DNA of 64,000 nucleotides, taken from positions 146,560-210,559 of the forward strand of contig NZ_JAFCKQ010000008.1 in the NCBI RefSeq assembly GCF_018130215.1. The letters run 5' to 3'. The position numbers and the translations under genes are program-made. Origin of the DNA: Bradyrhizobium jicamae. Lineage in GTDB: Bacteria; Pseudomonadota; Alphaproteobacteria; Rhizobiales; Xanthobacteraceae. Positions 33,972 through 44,175 of the stretch are shown one piece after another. The notes below the pieces were generated by a model. The model had not been told where the DNA came from, made no database searches, and saw nothing but the letters and a program-made list of their open reading frames with translations. How positions within the stretch are numbered: the first letter of the stretch is position 1; each line of letters opens with the position of its first letter.

Positions 33972-35759
33972 ATGTCGCGCGCTGCCATTCCTTTTGCCGT
34001 ACAGGCTGCAGCACTCGGTGCAGCGCTGGCGTTACCCGCCTTCGTCGGCGTCAACTCCTACGCGTTGTTCGTCGCAACCCAGCTCGGCATTTACGTCATC
34101 GCAGCAATCGGCCTCAATCTGCTGGCCGGTTACGCCGGACAGGTTTCGCTGGGTCACGCCGCGTTCGTCGCCATCGGCGCGTATTCGGTTGCACTCCTGA
34201 CCGTCGATCATCATTGGTCGTTCTGGGCCGCAGCTTTGGTCGCGATGGTGTTGGCCGCCGGGCTGGGCGTGCTGGCGGCCCTCCCCGCCTTCCGGCTCAA
34301 TACCTGGTACTTCGCTTTTATCACGCTAGCCTTCGCGCTCGTCTTCGAGAAGATGATCGTCGAATGGCGCTGGCTGACAAAGGGATTTGCCGGCGTGGTC
34401 GGCGTGCCGCCGCCCTCGGCATTCGGCTTCGAGTTCGGGCCCCGGCCACTCTACTACACGGTCGTCATCGTCACCGTGATCGCTTTCGTCCTCGTCCGCA
34501 ATGTCGTTCATTCGCGTTTCGGGCGCGCTTTCGTCGCCGTGCGCGATGTCGAGCCGGCGGCGTTGGCGGTCGGCGCCTCTCCGCAACGTACCAAGCTCGT
34601 CGCATTCGTGATCTCGGCCGCACTCGCGGGCCTCGCCGGCGCATTCTTTGCCGTACAAAAGACCGTCGTGACACCCGATGATTTCACGGCGGATTTCTCG
34701 ATCTTCTTCCTGTTGACCGTCGTGCTGGGTGGTCTCGGCACGTTGTGGGGGCCCGTCATCGGCGCCCTGGTCTTCTTCCTCATCCCCGAACTGTTGGCCG
34801 ACCTGCAGAGCTGGCGCATGCTGATCTATGGCTGCCTGCTGCTGGGGCTCATGCTGTATGCTCCCCACGGGCTTTACGGCGCGCTTCGGCAGGCATGGCG
34901 GCGTTTTACACCCTCCGCCCCGAGGACAATTGATCCCGCAGCGTCATCCGAGGCCCGAGAACATCCCCCGATCGCGGGATTGGCGCTCGAAATCTCCGGA
35001 CTACGCAAACAGTTCGGCGGTGTTCAGGCGCTTGATGGTGTGGACCTCGCAGTCCCCGCCGGAAGCTGTTGCGCGATCGTCGGTCCGAATGGATCCGGCA
35101 AGACGACGCTGCTCAATCTTGCCAGCGGCTACTACGTTCCCGATGCCGGCAGCGTGAAGATCGGCAACGTCGAAGCGCTTGGTTCCGCGGCGCAAAGAAT
35201 TGCCGCCCGCGGCGTTGGGCGTACCTTTCAGACCCCCCGCCTGATCGCCGACCTCACAGCGCTCGATAACGTCATGCTCGGCGCGTATATACGCGAACGC
35301 TCTGGACTGCTCTCGACTGCGCTGCGGCTGCCTTCTGCACGCGCCGAAGCACGCAGGCTGCGTCAGGAAGCACTCGGCTTTCTGCAATTCGTCGGCGTCG
35401 CGGAGCGTGCCCATGTCGAAGCCGGCGAGACGCCGCACGGCCAGCAGCGCCTGATAGAAATCGCACGCGCCATGATGGGCGGCGCCCGATTGATCCTGCT
35501 CGACGAGCCCGCAGCGGGGCTTTCGATGTCGGAATTGGAGAGGCTCGAGCAGCTGATCATCCGCATCTGTGGACTCGGTGCGACGATCGTCATCGTTGAA
35601 CACCATCTCGACCTCGTCGCCAAAGTCGCCGGCCACGTGACGGTGCTTGATCGCGGAAAAGTGCTCGCCGCAGGTGATCCGGCTGCAGTCTTCAACGATG
35701 AGCGGGTCATGCGGGCATATATGGGCGAACGGGCTCTCAAGTCAGGAGTTCCCGCATGA
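33972..35759 (+). CDS. Fused Liv-type permease and ATPase (LivM-LivG)
   Basis: A 595-residue fusion. Residues about 1-310 are a LivM-type permease (SYALFVATQLGIYVIAAIGL, NLLAGYAGQVSLGHAAFVAI, coupling loop AVRDVEPAALAVGASPQRTK). Residues about 335-590 are a LivG-type ATPase with Walker A (GPNGSGKTT), signature ETPHGQQRLIEIARAMM, Walker B LILLDEPAAGLSMSE and switch VIVEHHLDL. A linker of about 25 polar residues joins them. LivM and LivG are usually separate, though such fusions are known. It starts two bases after livH and its stop overlaps the livF ATG. Confidence 0.93.
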   Translation: MSRAAIPFAVQAAALGAALALPAFVGVNSYALFVATQLGIYVIAAIGLNLLAGYAGQVSLGHAAFVAIGAYSVALLTVDHHWSFWAAALVAMVLAAGLGVLAALPAFRLNTWYFAFITLAFALVFEKMIVEWRWLTKGFAGVVGVPPPSAFGFEFGPRPLYYTVVIVTVIAFVLVRNVVHSRFGRAFVAVRDVEPAALAVGASPQRTKLVAFVISAALAGLAGAFFAVQKTVVTPDDFTADFSIFFLLTVVLGGLGTLWGPVIGALVFFLIPELLADLQSWRMLIYGCLLLGLMLYAPHGLYGALRQAWRRFTPSAPRTIDPAASSEAREHPPIAGLALEISGLRKQFGGVQALDGVDLAVPAGSCCAIVGPNGSGKTTLLNLASGYYVPDAGSVKIGNVEALGSAAQRIAARGVGRTFQTPRLIADLTALDNVMLGAYIRERSGLLSTALRLPSARAEARRLRQEALGFLQFVGVAERAHVEAGETPHGQQRLIEIARAMMGGARLILLDEPAAGLSMSELERLEQLIIRICGLGATIVIVEHHLDLVAKVAGHVTVLDRGKVLAAGDPAAVFNDERVMRAYMGERALKSGVPA

Positions 35760-36529
35760 AGGTTCCCCCCTCCTTGCCTCTGTTGTCGGCCAATAAGGTC
35801 GATGCAGGCTATGGCCACGTCCGCGTCCTGGAAAAGGTCTCTATCGACGTTCGCCAGGGCCGCATCGTCGTGCTGGTCGGCCGCAACGGTGCCGGCAAGT
35901 CGACGCTGCTGCGCGCATTGTCGGGCCTCAATCGTCCGACCTCCGGAACGATCACGTTCGATCGCCGCGACATCACGGGTGCAAGACCAAACGCCATCGT
36001 TGGCGCCGGGCTCCTGCACGTCGCCGAAGGCCGGCGGCTGTTTCGGCGCCAAAGCGTCACCGACAATATCGAGCTCGGCCGCTACGGCCTGCGCCTGACC
36101 GAGCAGGAGCATGATCGGCGCGTCAACCGCATCCATGAGCTCTTTCCGATCCTGCAGGAGAAGAGGGACCTGCCGGCTGGGAGCCTGTCTGGCGGTCAGC
36201 AACAGATGCTCGCCATCGCCCAGGCGATGATGCGTGAGCCGAAGCTCTTGATGCTGGACGAACCTTCGCTGGGACTTGCCCCGGTCCTGGTCGACCAGGT
36301 GCTCGCTGCTATCCTCTCCCTGCGCGCGCAGGGCGTCGCCATCCTTCTTGTCGAGCAGATGGTCGAACGCGCGCTTGAAATCGCCGACGACGCCTATGTC
36401 ATGCAGAACGGCCGCGTAATCGCAGGCGGACTTGCTGCGGATATCGCAGCCGGTGACGCGTTGCAGGCCGCCTTCATGGGCGAGCACGGCACGCCCGACC
36501 ATTCCGGACCACGATGGAGCGTATCATGA
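35756..36529 (+). CDS. Liv-type ABC ATPase (LivF-like)
   Basis: A 257-residue ATPase with Walker A (GRNGAGKSTL), GLLHVAEGRRLFRRQSVTDN, signature LSGGQQQMLAIAQAMM, Walker B LLMLDEPSLGLAPVLV and switch LLVEQMVERAL. The AEGRRLF wording is typical of LivF. It overlaps the preceding fusion (ATGA) and the following carboxyltransferase gene (ATGA), so these genes are translationally coupled. It completes the importer: binding protein, LivH, LivM-LivG fusion and LivF. Confidence 0.93.
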   Translation: MKVPPSLPLLSANKVDAGYGHVRVLEKVSIDVRQGRIVVLVGRNGAGKSTLLRALSGLNRPTSGTITFDRRDITGARPNAIVGAGLLHVAEGRRLFRRQSVTDNIELGRYGLRLTEQEHDRRVNRIHELFPILQEKRDLPAGSLSGGQQQMLAIAQAMMREPKLLMLDEPSLGLAPVLVDQVLAAILSLRAQGVAILLVEQMVERALEIADDAYVMQNGRVIAGGLAADIAAGDALQAAFMGEHGTPDHSGPRWSVS

Positions 36530-38106
36530 ACCACCATCCAGACGCGGGCCAGAGGCAACTCCTTGAAGCGATCGAGAGCGAACGCGCTCAACTGTTGGAT
36601 GACGCGCGCCCCGAAGCGATGAAGCGACTTGCCGGACGCGGCCGCCTGTCGCCCCGCGCCCGGATCGCGCGGCTCGTCGACGCCGGCACATTCGAAGAAA
36701 TCGGAGCGCTCGCGTCGGAGGAACCGGAAGCGGGCCAGCCGCACCCGCGGGAGAAGTCGCCGGCTGACGGCGTCGTCACGGGCACGGCGCGGATCGAGGG
36801 ACGACCCGTTGTCGTCTTCGCGCAGGATTTCAGCGTCTTCGGCGGCAGCATCGGCAAGCTCGGAAGCGCCAAGACCCAGCGCATGGTGAAGATCGCCATT
36901 CGCCGGGGTATCCCCATGGTCATGCTGCTGGACGGCGGCGGCCATCGAATCCAAGGTGGGCAGAACTCGCGACACTTCGCCCATGCGAATGGCATGTTCC
37001 ACGACCTTGCGCGGGCATCGGGCTGGATACCGATGGTCGCGCTGATGCTTGGCGCAGGCTTTGCAGGGCCGACCAACTACGCCGGCCTCGCCGACTTCGT
37101 CGTCATGGTGCGCGGCCAGTCCGTGATGGGTCTCGCGGGACCGGCCCTGGTGAAGGCCGGCACCGGCGAAGAGACCGACCAGGATGCGCTCGGGGGCGCG
37201 GCGGTCCAGGTGGACAAGCAAGGGCTCGCCGATCTCGGCGTCAGCAACGAGGACGACGCCTTTGCCGCCGCACGGCGCTTTCTGTCCTATTTGCCTGGAA
37301 ACGCGCGAAAGCCTCTTCCCTTGATCGAAACCGACGATCCTGCGAACCGGGGTGACGAAGCACTGCTCGATGTCGTGCCCGCATCGACGCGCCGGGCCTA
37401 CGACATGCGCCCGGTGATTGCCGGCATCGCCGACGTCGGGAGCGTGTTCGAGATCAAACCGACCTTTGCAGGCAACATCATCACGGCGTTTGCACGGCTT
37501 GGCGGACGGCCCGTGGGCTTCATCGCGAACCAGCCATTGCGTACCGGCGGAATTCTCGACGCCAATGCCTGCGAGAAGGGTGCTCATTTCATCGCCATGT
37601 GTGATGCCTTCGGCCTGCCACTGGTCTCGTTGATCGACGTTCCGGGCTTCTACATTGGCTCGTCGGCAGAACGCACGACGCTCGGACGACGAAGCGCCAA
37701 GCTCATCTTTGAATGGGGCCATGCCAGTGTGCCACGGGTCTCAGTGGTGGTGCGCAAGGGCTTCGGCCTCGGCTATTTCGCGATGAACGGCGGCCGCGCT
37801 TTCGATTCCGACGCTTCGTTTGCCTGGCCGTCGGCGCAGATCTGCGCGATGTCGATCGAAGGGGCGATCGATGTGGCGTTCCGCAAGGACTATATGTCGG
37901 CCCCCGATCCGCAGGCCCGCCGCCAACAGATGATCGAGGAGACGCGGGCGCAGACCGCCTCGATCCATGCGGCCGAAGGCTTCGGCGTGGACGACGTGAT
38001 CGATCCGCGGACCACGCGTCGCCGCATCATCGAGATATTCGAGCAGGCACCGCCACGGCGCGAGCCGGATCACCCGCCGAAGTTTCGATCGATCCCGCCG
38101 ATCTGA
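36526..38106 (+). CDS. Acyl-CoA carboxylase carboxyltransferase subunit (2)
   Basis: A 526-residue member of the same carboxyltransferase family as the product at 27854. Segments include RLAGRGRLSPRARIARLVDA, DGGGHRIQGGQNSRHF, GAGFAGPTNYAGLADFVVMV, VGFIANQPLRTGGILDANAC, DVPGFYIGSSAERTTLGRRS and VVVRKGFGLGYFAMN. The ATG at 36526 overlaps the livF stop and has GGAG six bases upstream; an ATG four codons earlier is less likely. It is embedded in the transporter-ligase operon. Both carboxyltransferases are complete but differ in the substrate loops, suggesting different acyl-CoA substrates. No biotin carboxylase is encoded nearby. Confidence 0.92.
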   Translation: MNHHPDAGQRQLLEAIESERAQLLDDARPEAMKRLAGRGRLSPRARIARLVDAGTFEEIGALASEEPEAGQPHPREKSPADGVVTGTARIEGRPVVVFAQDFSVFGGSIGKLGSAKTQRMVKIAIRRGIPMVMLLDGGGHRIQGGQNSRHFAHANGMFHDLARASGWIPMVALMLGAGFAGPTNYAGLADFVVMVRGQSVMGLAGPALVKAGTGEETDQDALGGAAVQVDKQGLADLGVSNEDDAFAAARRFLSYLPGNARKPLPLIETDDPANRGDEALLDVVPASTRRAYDMRPVIAGIADVGSVFEIKPTFAGNIITAFARLGGRPVGFIANQPLRTGGILDANACEKGAHFIAMCDAFGLPLVSLIDVPGFYIGSSAERTTLGRRSAKLIFEWGHASVPRVSVVVRKGFGLGYFAMNGGRAFDSDASFAWPSAQICAMSIEGAIDVAFRKDYMSAPDPQARRQQMIEETRAQTASIHAAEGFGVDDVIDPRTTRRRIIEIFEQAPPRREPDHPPKFRSIPPI

Positions 38107-38173
38107 TGCCGGTTCGGTTCGCAACCCGCGCCATTGGAACGGAAAGAAACAAGAAAACATTAAGAGGAGGCCC

Positions 38174-39376
38174 ATGACGATCCGACACAAAGCTCTCGAT
38201 CGCCGTCTGTTTCTTGGGGGCGTGGCAGCCCTGGGCGCAAGCGCCCTCGCGCGGCCGGCCTTCGCTGCGGACGATGCCTTCAATATCGGTTGGGTGCGGC
38301 CGACGACCGGCCGGCTCGCCTCCTCCTACGCGCCCCTCTACATCGGCGGCCTCGTCGCGATCGACGAGATCAACGCTGCCGGCGGCGTGATGGGCCGGAA
38401 GATCGCCCGGCAGGAAGAGGATGACGAGGCCTCTCCTGCGCGTGAACCCGCCGTCATCAAGAAGCTTCAGGAAGGCGGCGTCCGCTACATCTGCGGCCCG
38501 ACCGGCTCGAGCCAGTCGCTGGCTGCCCTCGCGGTCACGACGGCATCCAAGACCATCACCACCATGTACGCCATCGCCTCCGAGGCTGGAGACGGCACGC
38601 GCTATCCCTGGCACTATCAATGCACCTTCAATTCCGACCTGCAGGCGGAGATGGCCTCGCGCTATCTCGTCGAGACGCTGAAGTTGAAGAAGATCGGCAT
38701 TCTTCAGGAAAACACCGCCTATGGCGAGCAGGTCGTGGCGGCGTGCCAAACCATATTGAAGAAGCTTGGCGTAACGCCGGTCGGCGTCGAGGTGTTCCCG
38801 ATCACGGCGCCGGACCTGAACGGTTACGTTGGTAATCTTCGCAAGGCCGGCGCTGATGGTGTGCTGTTCTGGACCGGCTCGACGCCGATCACGGCCAAGG
38901 GCTTCAACTCCATGCATGGCCAGAAATACTATCCGGCGATCGCCGGCCACAGTTCGCTCTTCGCGGATTCGCTGCTCGATCTCGTGCCTGAGGAGGCGTT
39001 GAAGAATGCGGCCGGGACCTATTACAAGACGCTGACCTGGAGCGACAAGGAAGAGATCGGCGTAAGGCAAATGGAGTTCGCCAGAAAGGCGAACGTCTTT
39101 CCTGAAACGAAGGAAACCGGCGTCAACGTCGCCGCTTCGCCCTTCTACGACTTCCTGTACATGGTCCGCGCGGCGATCGAGTCGGAGAAGTCCTTCGAGC
39201 CCGAGAAGGTCAAGCGCGCGATGGATGCGACCAAGGGCTACAAAGGCCTTCTCGGTAGTTTGAACTTCACGCCAACCAATCACGCCGCGATCTCGATCGA
39301 GGACATGACGATGGCAACGCTGTTGTCGGGCCGCGATCCCAAGGCGATGGCCGTGTTCCGCAAGCGCGCGATCTGA
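38174..39376 (+). CDS. Periplasmic binding protein of a Liv-type ABC importer (4)
   Basis: A 400-residue paralog of the binding proteins at 26296 and 31839. The signal region (MTIRHKALDRRLFLGGVAAL, GASALARPAFAAD) precedes FNIGWVRPTTGRLASSYAPL, EINAAGGVMGRK, EEDDEASPAREPAVIKKLQE and GPTGSSQSLAAL. AGAGGAGGCC precedes the ATG. Two binding-protein genes in the same operon as one permease set suggest that the importer accepts two related ligands through alternate receptors. It lies 67 bases after the carboxyltransferase gene and 12 before a ligase gene. Confidence 0.92.
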   Translation: MTIRHKALDRRLFLGGVAALGASALARPAFAADDAFNIGWVRPTTGRLASSYAPLYIGGLVAIDEINAAGGVMGRKIARQEEDDEASPAREPAVIKKLQEGGVRYICGPTGSSQSLAALAVTTASKTITTMYAIASEAGDGTRYPWHYQCTFNSDLQAEMASRYLVETLKLKKIGILQENTAYGEQVVAACQTILKKLGVTPVGVEVFPITAPDLNGYVGNLRKAGADGVLFWTGSTPITAKGFNSMHGQKYYPAIAGHSSLFADSLLDLVPEEALKNAAGTYYKTLTWSDKEEIGVRQMEFARKANVFPETKETGVNVAASPFYDFLYMVRAAIESEKSFEPEKVKRAMDATKGYKGLLGSLNFTPTNHAAISIEDMTMATLLSGRDPKAMAVFRKRAI

Positions 39377-39388
39377 GGAACACCAGGC

Positions 39389-41041
39389 ATGCAAACCACA
39401 AGCGCCATCTCGAACGACCAGCGCGTTCTGTCGCCCGACGTCTGTGTCCTGCGCCATGTTCTCGACCGCAACGCGGCGGCGACGCCGGACAAGGTATTTG
39501 TCCGCTTCGATGACGGCCACGAATGGACCTATGCGCAGACACTGGCGACTGTCCAGCGCGCCGCAGCCGCCTTGCAGCGCATGGGGGTCGCCCAGGGCGA
39601 TCACGTCCTCACCTGGCTGCCCAACAGCCCTGACGCCCTGCGGATCTGGTTTGCGATCAATTACATTGGCGCCGTTTATGTCCCCATGAATGTTGCCTGG
39701 CGTGGCCAGGTCCTCGAAAATGCGGTCCGGATTTCGGGCGCGCGGCTGCTGATATCGCACGTTGATCTCGTTGACCGCCTGCACGATATCGACGGGTGCG
39801 GACTGACCGAATTGCTTCTCATCGGACCTGAGGCTTCCAGCAGGCGCCTGTCTGGGTTCCGCCACCATGACGTCGCCGAACTTGCGGCAGTCGGCCAGCC
39901 GGGACCGTTAGAGCGGCCGGTCATGCCCTGGGACAATCAGATGATCATCTATACGTCGGGCACAACAGGCCCGTCCAAGGGGGTTCTCTGCACCTACATG
40001 CATTGCGGCTCCTGCGCGCTCGCCTTCGCGCCGCTCACGGCCGATGATCGCAATCTCGTCAACCTGCCGCTGTTCCACATGAGCGGCACGGGCGCCGTCT
40101 ACCGCATGCTAGTAAAGGGCGGATCGATCGCGCTCGTCGAAGCCTTCGACACGCGCTCGTTCTGGGACACGGTGCGGCGAACGCAATCGACTTATCTGAC
40201 CCTGCTCGGCGCCATGGTGCCGTTTCTGCTGAAGGAGCCGCCGGGGCCCGGCGACCGGGACCATACGCTGCGCGTCGTCAACATCGTGCCGCTGGCCGAC
40301 GGTTTCCGGGAATTCGGCGATCGTTTCGACGTTGAGGTCTACACCGTCTTCAACATGACCGAGACGTCCTGGCCGATCATTTCTGAGCGCGACCCCGAGA
40401 CCCTTGGAACCTGTGGCCGGCCGCGTCCCGGTGTGTTCGCCCGCGTCGTCGACGAAAACGATATCGACGTTGAACCCGGCAAGACCGGCGAGCTCGTGCT
40501 GCGCACCGATGCCCCGTGGGCCATGAGCCACGGCTATTACGGCAACCCGGAGGCCACGGCGCGCGCCTGGCGCAACGGCTGGTTCCACACCGGAGATGCC
40601 TTTCGTCAGAACGAGCGCGGCGAGTTTTTCTTCGTCGATCGCATGAAGGACGCGATCCGCCGACGTGGAGAAAACATCTCCTCGTTCGAGGTCGAGGCCG
40701 CCATCAACGGACACCCGGACATACGCGAGGTCGCAGTCGTCGGCGTCCCCAGCGAATTCGGTGAGGACGAGGTACTGGCCGTGGTCGCACCCGTCGAGGG
40801 ACGATCCGTCGAGGCAGCTTGTCTGCTGGATTGGCTGCGGCCGCGGCTCGCACACTTCATGATCCCGCGCTACATCCGGATCATGCCGGAATTGCCGAAA
40901 ACACCGACGCAAAAGATCCAGAAACACCTATTGCGGGCCGACGGCGTCTCCACCGACACATGGGACCGTGAAGCTGCGGGACTCAGGATTCGCCGAGAAA
41001 AGCTCGCTAGCCTCGGTAGCGCTGGAGATATCAGTCAATGA
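39389..41041 (+). CDS. AMP-dependent acyl-CoA ligase, CaiC-like (2)
   Basis: A 550-residue ANL ligase, paralogous to those at 29368 and 42189: P-loop [68 protein letters not shown] and [16 protein letters not shown] with the catalytic lysine. It should convert a carboxylic acid to its CoA thioester in the cytoplasm. The stop overlaps the start of the racemase-type gene (ATGA). Start at 39389 ([20 protein letters not shown]) has GAGGAACACC upstream; the first residues are variable among the paralogs. Confidence 0.92.
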   Translation: MQTTSAISNDQRVLSPDVCVLRHVLDRNAAATPDKVFVRFDDGHEWTYAQTLATVQRAAAALQRMGVAQGDHVLTWLPNSPDALRIWFAINYIGAVYVPMNVAWRGQVLENAVRISGARLLISHVDLVDRLHDIDGCGLTELLLIGPEASSRRLSGFRHHDVAELAAVGQPGPLERPVMPWDNQMIIYTSGTTGPSKGVLCTYMHCGSCALAFAPLTADDRNLVNLPLFHMSGTGAVYRMLVKGGSIALVEAFDTRSFWDTVRRTQSTYLTLLGAMVPFLLKEPPGPGDRDHTLRVVNIVPLADGFREFGDRFDVEVYTVFNMTETSWPIISERDPETLGTCGRPRPGVFARVVDENDIDVEPGKTGELVLRTDAPWAMSHGYYGNPEATARAWRNGWFHTGDAFRQNERGEFFFVDRMKDAIRRRGENISSFEVEAAINGHPDIREVAVVGVPSEFGEDEVLAVVAPVEGRSVEAACLLDWLRPRLAHFMIPRYIRIMPELPKTPTQKIQKHLLRADGVSTDTWDREAAGLRIRREKLASLGSAGDISQ

Positions 41042-42192
41042 GCGGGCCGCTGGCCGGCATGCGCGTCGTCGAGATGGCGGGCATTGGTCCCGGCCCATTC
41101 TGCGCCATGCTGCTCGCCGATCTCGGCGCAGAAGTCGTGCGCGTACGCCGGCCAGGCGGCACCATGTTCGACACGGAGCCGCGTTTCGACGTGACGGCAC
41201 GGGGTTGCCGCTTCGTCGATCTCGACCTGCGCAAGAGCGACGCCGTCGCGAGCGCTCTCGCTCTGATCGAGAAGGCCGAAGTCCTGATCGAGGGCTATCG
41301 TCCCGGCGTGATGGAGCGTTTGGGACTCGGGCCCGCGATCTGCCTGGATCGCAATCCGCGGCTGGTCTACGGACGCATGACCGGTTGGGGTCAGGACGGA
41401 CCGCTCGCACAGCGTGCCGGGCACGATATCAACTACATCGCCTTGACCGGTGCACTGCACGCAATTGGTAGAGCGGACTCGCCGCCTCCGCCGCCGCTGA
41501 ACCTGGTCGGCGATTTCGGTGGCGGCGCGATGTTCCTGGCGTTCGGCATCATGGCCGCGCTGCTGGAAGCGCGCGCCTCTGGCAATGGACAGGTCGTCGA
41601 CGCCGCCATGGTCGATGGCGCGGCTCTTCTTGCCGCTGGACGCTACGCGGGCCTTGCCTCAGGACGGCAGACCACCGCGCGGGGAAGCAATTTGCTCGAC
41701 GGAGGCGCGCCGTTCTACGACACCTATGCCTGCGCCGACGGAAAGTTCATCGCCCTGGGCGCGATCGAGCCGCAATTCTACGCCCGCTTCCGCCAGCTCT
41801 GCGACTTGACCGACCCGCTGTTCGACGAGCAGATGAACAAGGCGAAATGGCCCGAGCAGAAGCAACGGCTCATGGCAATGTTCCTTACGCGAAGTCGTGG
41901 CGATTGGATCGCTCTTCTGGGCGGTGAAGATACCTGTATCGCGCCAGTGCTCGACTGGGACGAAGCACCGGCCGACCCGCACAATGTGGAACGGAAGACG
42001 TTCGTCACGATCGACGATGTAATCCAGCCCGCTCCGGCGCCCCGTTTCAGCCGGACACCAACGGCTTTGCCGCGATCCGCGCGCGTCTCGGGCGGCGACA
42101 CGCGCGAGGTCCTGCTCGGCTGGGGCCTGTCGCCCTCGATCATCGATCAGCTTGTCGCGGCAAGACAGAGACTAGCAGGGAGGCTTCGATGA
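41038..42192 (+). CDS. Alpha-methylacyl-CoA racemase-type CoA-transferase III family protein
   Basis: A 384-residue class III CoA-transferase family protein (CaiB/BaiF). The details fit alpha-methylacyl-CoA racemase: [17 protein letters not shown] with His129 and [19 protein letters not shown] with Asp159. Their 30-residue spacing equals that of the His126/Asp156 pair of the mycobacterial racemase; the C-terminal [19 protein letters not shown] also fits. Racemases invert the 2-methyl centre of branched acyl-CoAs so that (S)-specific dehydrogenases can act. With three acyl-CoA ligases around it, this points to a branched-chain or isoprenoid-like acid as the pathway substrate. It overlaps both neighbouring ligase genes (ATGA). 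Confidence 0.85.
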   Translation: MSGPLAGMRVVEMAGIGPGPFCAMLLADLGAEVVRVRRPGGTMFDTEPRFDVTARGCRFVDLDLRKSDAVASALALIEKAEVLIEGYRPGVMERLGLGPAICLDRNPRLVYGRMTGWGQDGPLAQRAGHDINYIALTGALHAIGRADSPPPPPLNLVGDFGGGAMFLAFGIMAALLEARASGNGQVVDAAMVDGAALLAAGRYAGLASGRQTTARGSNLLDGGAPFYDTYACADGKFIALGAIEPQFYARFRQLCDLTDPLFDEQMNKAKWPEQKQRLMAMFLTRSRGDWIALLGGEDTCIAPVLDWDEAPADPHNVERKTFVTIDDVIQPAPAPRFSRTPTALPRSARVSGGDTREVLLGWGLSPSIIDQLVAARQRLAGRLR

Positions 42193-43817
42193 CGCGCCAC
42201 AATGTTCCCACCGCTGAGCAATGCGTCTTGCGCAACCTCGTTGAGCGCTGGGCCCGCGAAACACCGAACAGCGTCTATGCAACCTTCGACGACGGAAGTC
42301 AGCTGAGCTACAGCGAGCTCCTGCGCCTGGCGAGGCGGACCGGTCATGCCCTTCAGTCACTTGGCGTCAAGCAAGGTGACGCCGTACTCGTTTGGCTTCC
42401 AAATGGCTCCGAATGCTTGCGCGCCTGGTTCGGCATCAACATGATCGGCGCCGTCTACGTACCCATCAATACGGCCTATCGCGGCGGAATTCTTCAGCAT
42501 GTCGTGGGTAATGCCGGCGCGACGCTCGCGATCGTTCATGGCAGCCTGCTGCAACGGCTTGCCGACATCGACAAGGGCAATCTGCGCAAGGCCGTCGTGA
42601 TTGACGGCGAGCCGGCACCGATCGAAGGGCTCGACGTCCTGCCCGCAACCGCGATCGACTCGCCGATCGAAGACGCACCAGTCCTCGAGCATCCCATCGC
42701 ACCATGGGACACCCAGTGCATCATCTACACATCCGGAACGACGGGCCCTTCGAAAGGCGTCCTGTCATCCTATGCCCACCTGTATGCCACGGGACGCGGC
42801 ATCTCGGCGGACTGCGACGGCATCCCCTATCTCAGTTCGGCAGACACTTTCATGGTGAACCTCCCCCTCTTTCACGTTGGTGGTACGGGGCCAAGCTATG
42901 CCATGCTGATCAATGGCGGTTCGATTGCGATGGTGGACCGGTTCGATACCGGATCGTTTTGGTCCACTGTATCGAAAACCAAAACGACCATGGTCATCCT
43001 CCTCGGCGTCATGGCAAGCTTCCTGATAAAGCGGGACGACAACGGCGACGAGGCGGACGCTACGCTCAGGCACGTCACGGTGATTCCCTTGAGTGAGGAA
43101 GGGATCGCCTTTGGCCGGCGCTACGGCGTCACGACCCACACGCTTTTCAACATGTCGGAGGTTTCCTGTCCGCTGGTGGCCGAACCGAATCCAACCGTCG
43201 CGGCCTCGTGCGGCAGACCGCGCGCGGGTGTCGAGGCTCGCCTTGTCGATCCGAATGACAGCGAAGTTCCGCAAGGTGCGATTGGAGAGTTGATCATCCG
43301 GACCGACGCGCCCTGGGCCATGAACCACGGATACAACAAGGCGCCTGAAGCGACCGCGCTCGCCTGGCGCAATGGCTGGTTTCACACTGGAGACGCCTTC
43401 CGCATCGACAAGGACGGCAACTATTTCTTCGTCGATCGGTTCAAGGATGCCATCCGCAGGCGCGGCGAGAACATTTCGTCCTTCGAGGTTGAACTGGAGG
43501 TCGCCGCGCACCCGTCTGTTCGCGAGGCCGCCGCGGTGTCCGTGCCGAGCGAGCACGGCGAGGACGACGTCCTCGTCGCGGTATCCCTCGCGGAGGGGAA
43601 AACCCTGGATCCCGCAGAGCTCATACAATTCCTTAGGCCGAGAATGGCTCACTTCATGGTGCCACGCTACGTCCGCATTCTTGCCGATCTCCCCAAGACT
43701 CCAACGAACAAGGTCGAAAAGTATCTTCTCCGCAGGGATGGGGTGACGTCCGAAACCTTCGATCGCGATGCAGTTGGATTGGTTATCAGGAGCGAACCGG
43801 TTCGCTCGGGGCACTAG
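42189..43817 (+). CDS. AMP-dependent acyl-CoA ligase, CaiC-like (3)
   Basis: A 542-residue ANL ligase, third of the set: P-loop [68 protein letters not shown] and [16 protein letters not shown]. It is the last recognisable gene of the plus-strand operon and overlaps the racemase-type gene (ATGA). The three ligases share the same signatures but differ in the acid-binding region (about residues 200-300), so they may handle different imported acids. Confidence 0.92.
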   Translation: MTRHNVPTAEQCVLRNLVERWARETPNSVYATFDDGSQLSYSELLRLARRTGHALQSLGVKQGDAVLVWLPNGSECLRAWFGINMIGAVYVPINTAYRGGILQHVVGNAGATLAIVHGSLLQRLADIDKGNLRKAVVIDGEPAPIEGLDVLPATAIDSPIEDAPVLEHPIAPWDTQCIIYTSGTTGPSKGVLSSYAHLYATGRGISADCDGIPYLSSADTFMVNLPLFHVGGTGPSYAMLINGGSIAMVDRFDTGSFWSTVSKTKTTMVILLGVMASFLIKRDDNGDEADATLRHVTVIPLSEEGIAFGRRYGVTTHTLFNMSEVSCPLVAEPNPTVAASCGRPRAGVEARLVDPNDSEVPQGAIGELIIRTDAPWAMNHGYNKAPEATALAWRNGWFHTGDAFRIDKDGNYFFVDRFKDAIRRRGENISSFEVELEVAAHPSVREAAAVSVPSEHGEDDVLVAVSLAEGKTLDPAELIQFLRPRMAHFMVPRYVRILADLPKTPTNKVEKYLLRRDGVTSETFDRDAVGLVIRSEPVRSGH

Positions 43818-44023
43818 CGCGATGCTCGCTCAACCTAGGAGCGGCTCGAAGGTGCCATAGTAGCGCGTCGGCTTATTGAACTGAGAAAGTGACCGCCCGA
43901 TAATAGTAAGGCATTGACATTACGCGACATTTTTAGATTGCGCCTCACATTCTCCGCAGGTAACGCGGAGACGGAGGATGTGTGGTTATACTCTCCGTGG
44001 TCCATCTTCCGTGGGCCTGCCCC
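43818..44023. other. Short intergenic region after the ligase operon
   Basis: About 200 bases with no gene. The sequence is richer in A+T than the operon. No clear terminator hairpin with a U-tract is seen directly after the ligase stop. Confidence 0.4.
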
Positions 44024-44175
44024 GATGAAATGCTGGGCTCACGCGCTGGGTGTCTCGGAGGAAGAAGCTTCGAAAGGTCGTCGGTAAAGTCAGGAATTCT
44101 GCTGCGGTCGTCCGCAAGGTGGCAATACGCAGGTCGAAGTTCGCAAAAACGTCGGCCCCGAGGCAGGCCGGCTAG
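44024..44175 (+). pseudogene. DUF3606-like fragment
   Basis: Read with a shifted frame, this stretch gives WAHALGVSEEE and then LRKVVGKVRNSAAVVRK, ending RSKFAKTSAPRQAG before a TAG at 44173. DUF3606 proteins share the pattern of a short helix-turn-helix with GVSEEELRKAV(x)KVG(N)SAAAVRK. The frame changes after SEEE, and the first residues (DEM) are out of step with WAHAL, so the copy is broken. DUF3606 proteins are small and of unknown function. Confidence 0.4.

Noticed and set aside
38027..39868. A 613-codon minus-strand open frame
   Set aside because: It is antisense to the binding protein and part of two other genes; composition is typical of a GC-driven shadow frame.
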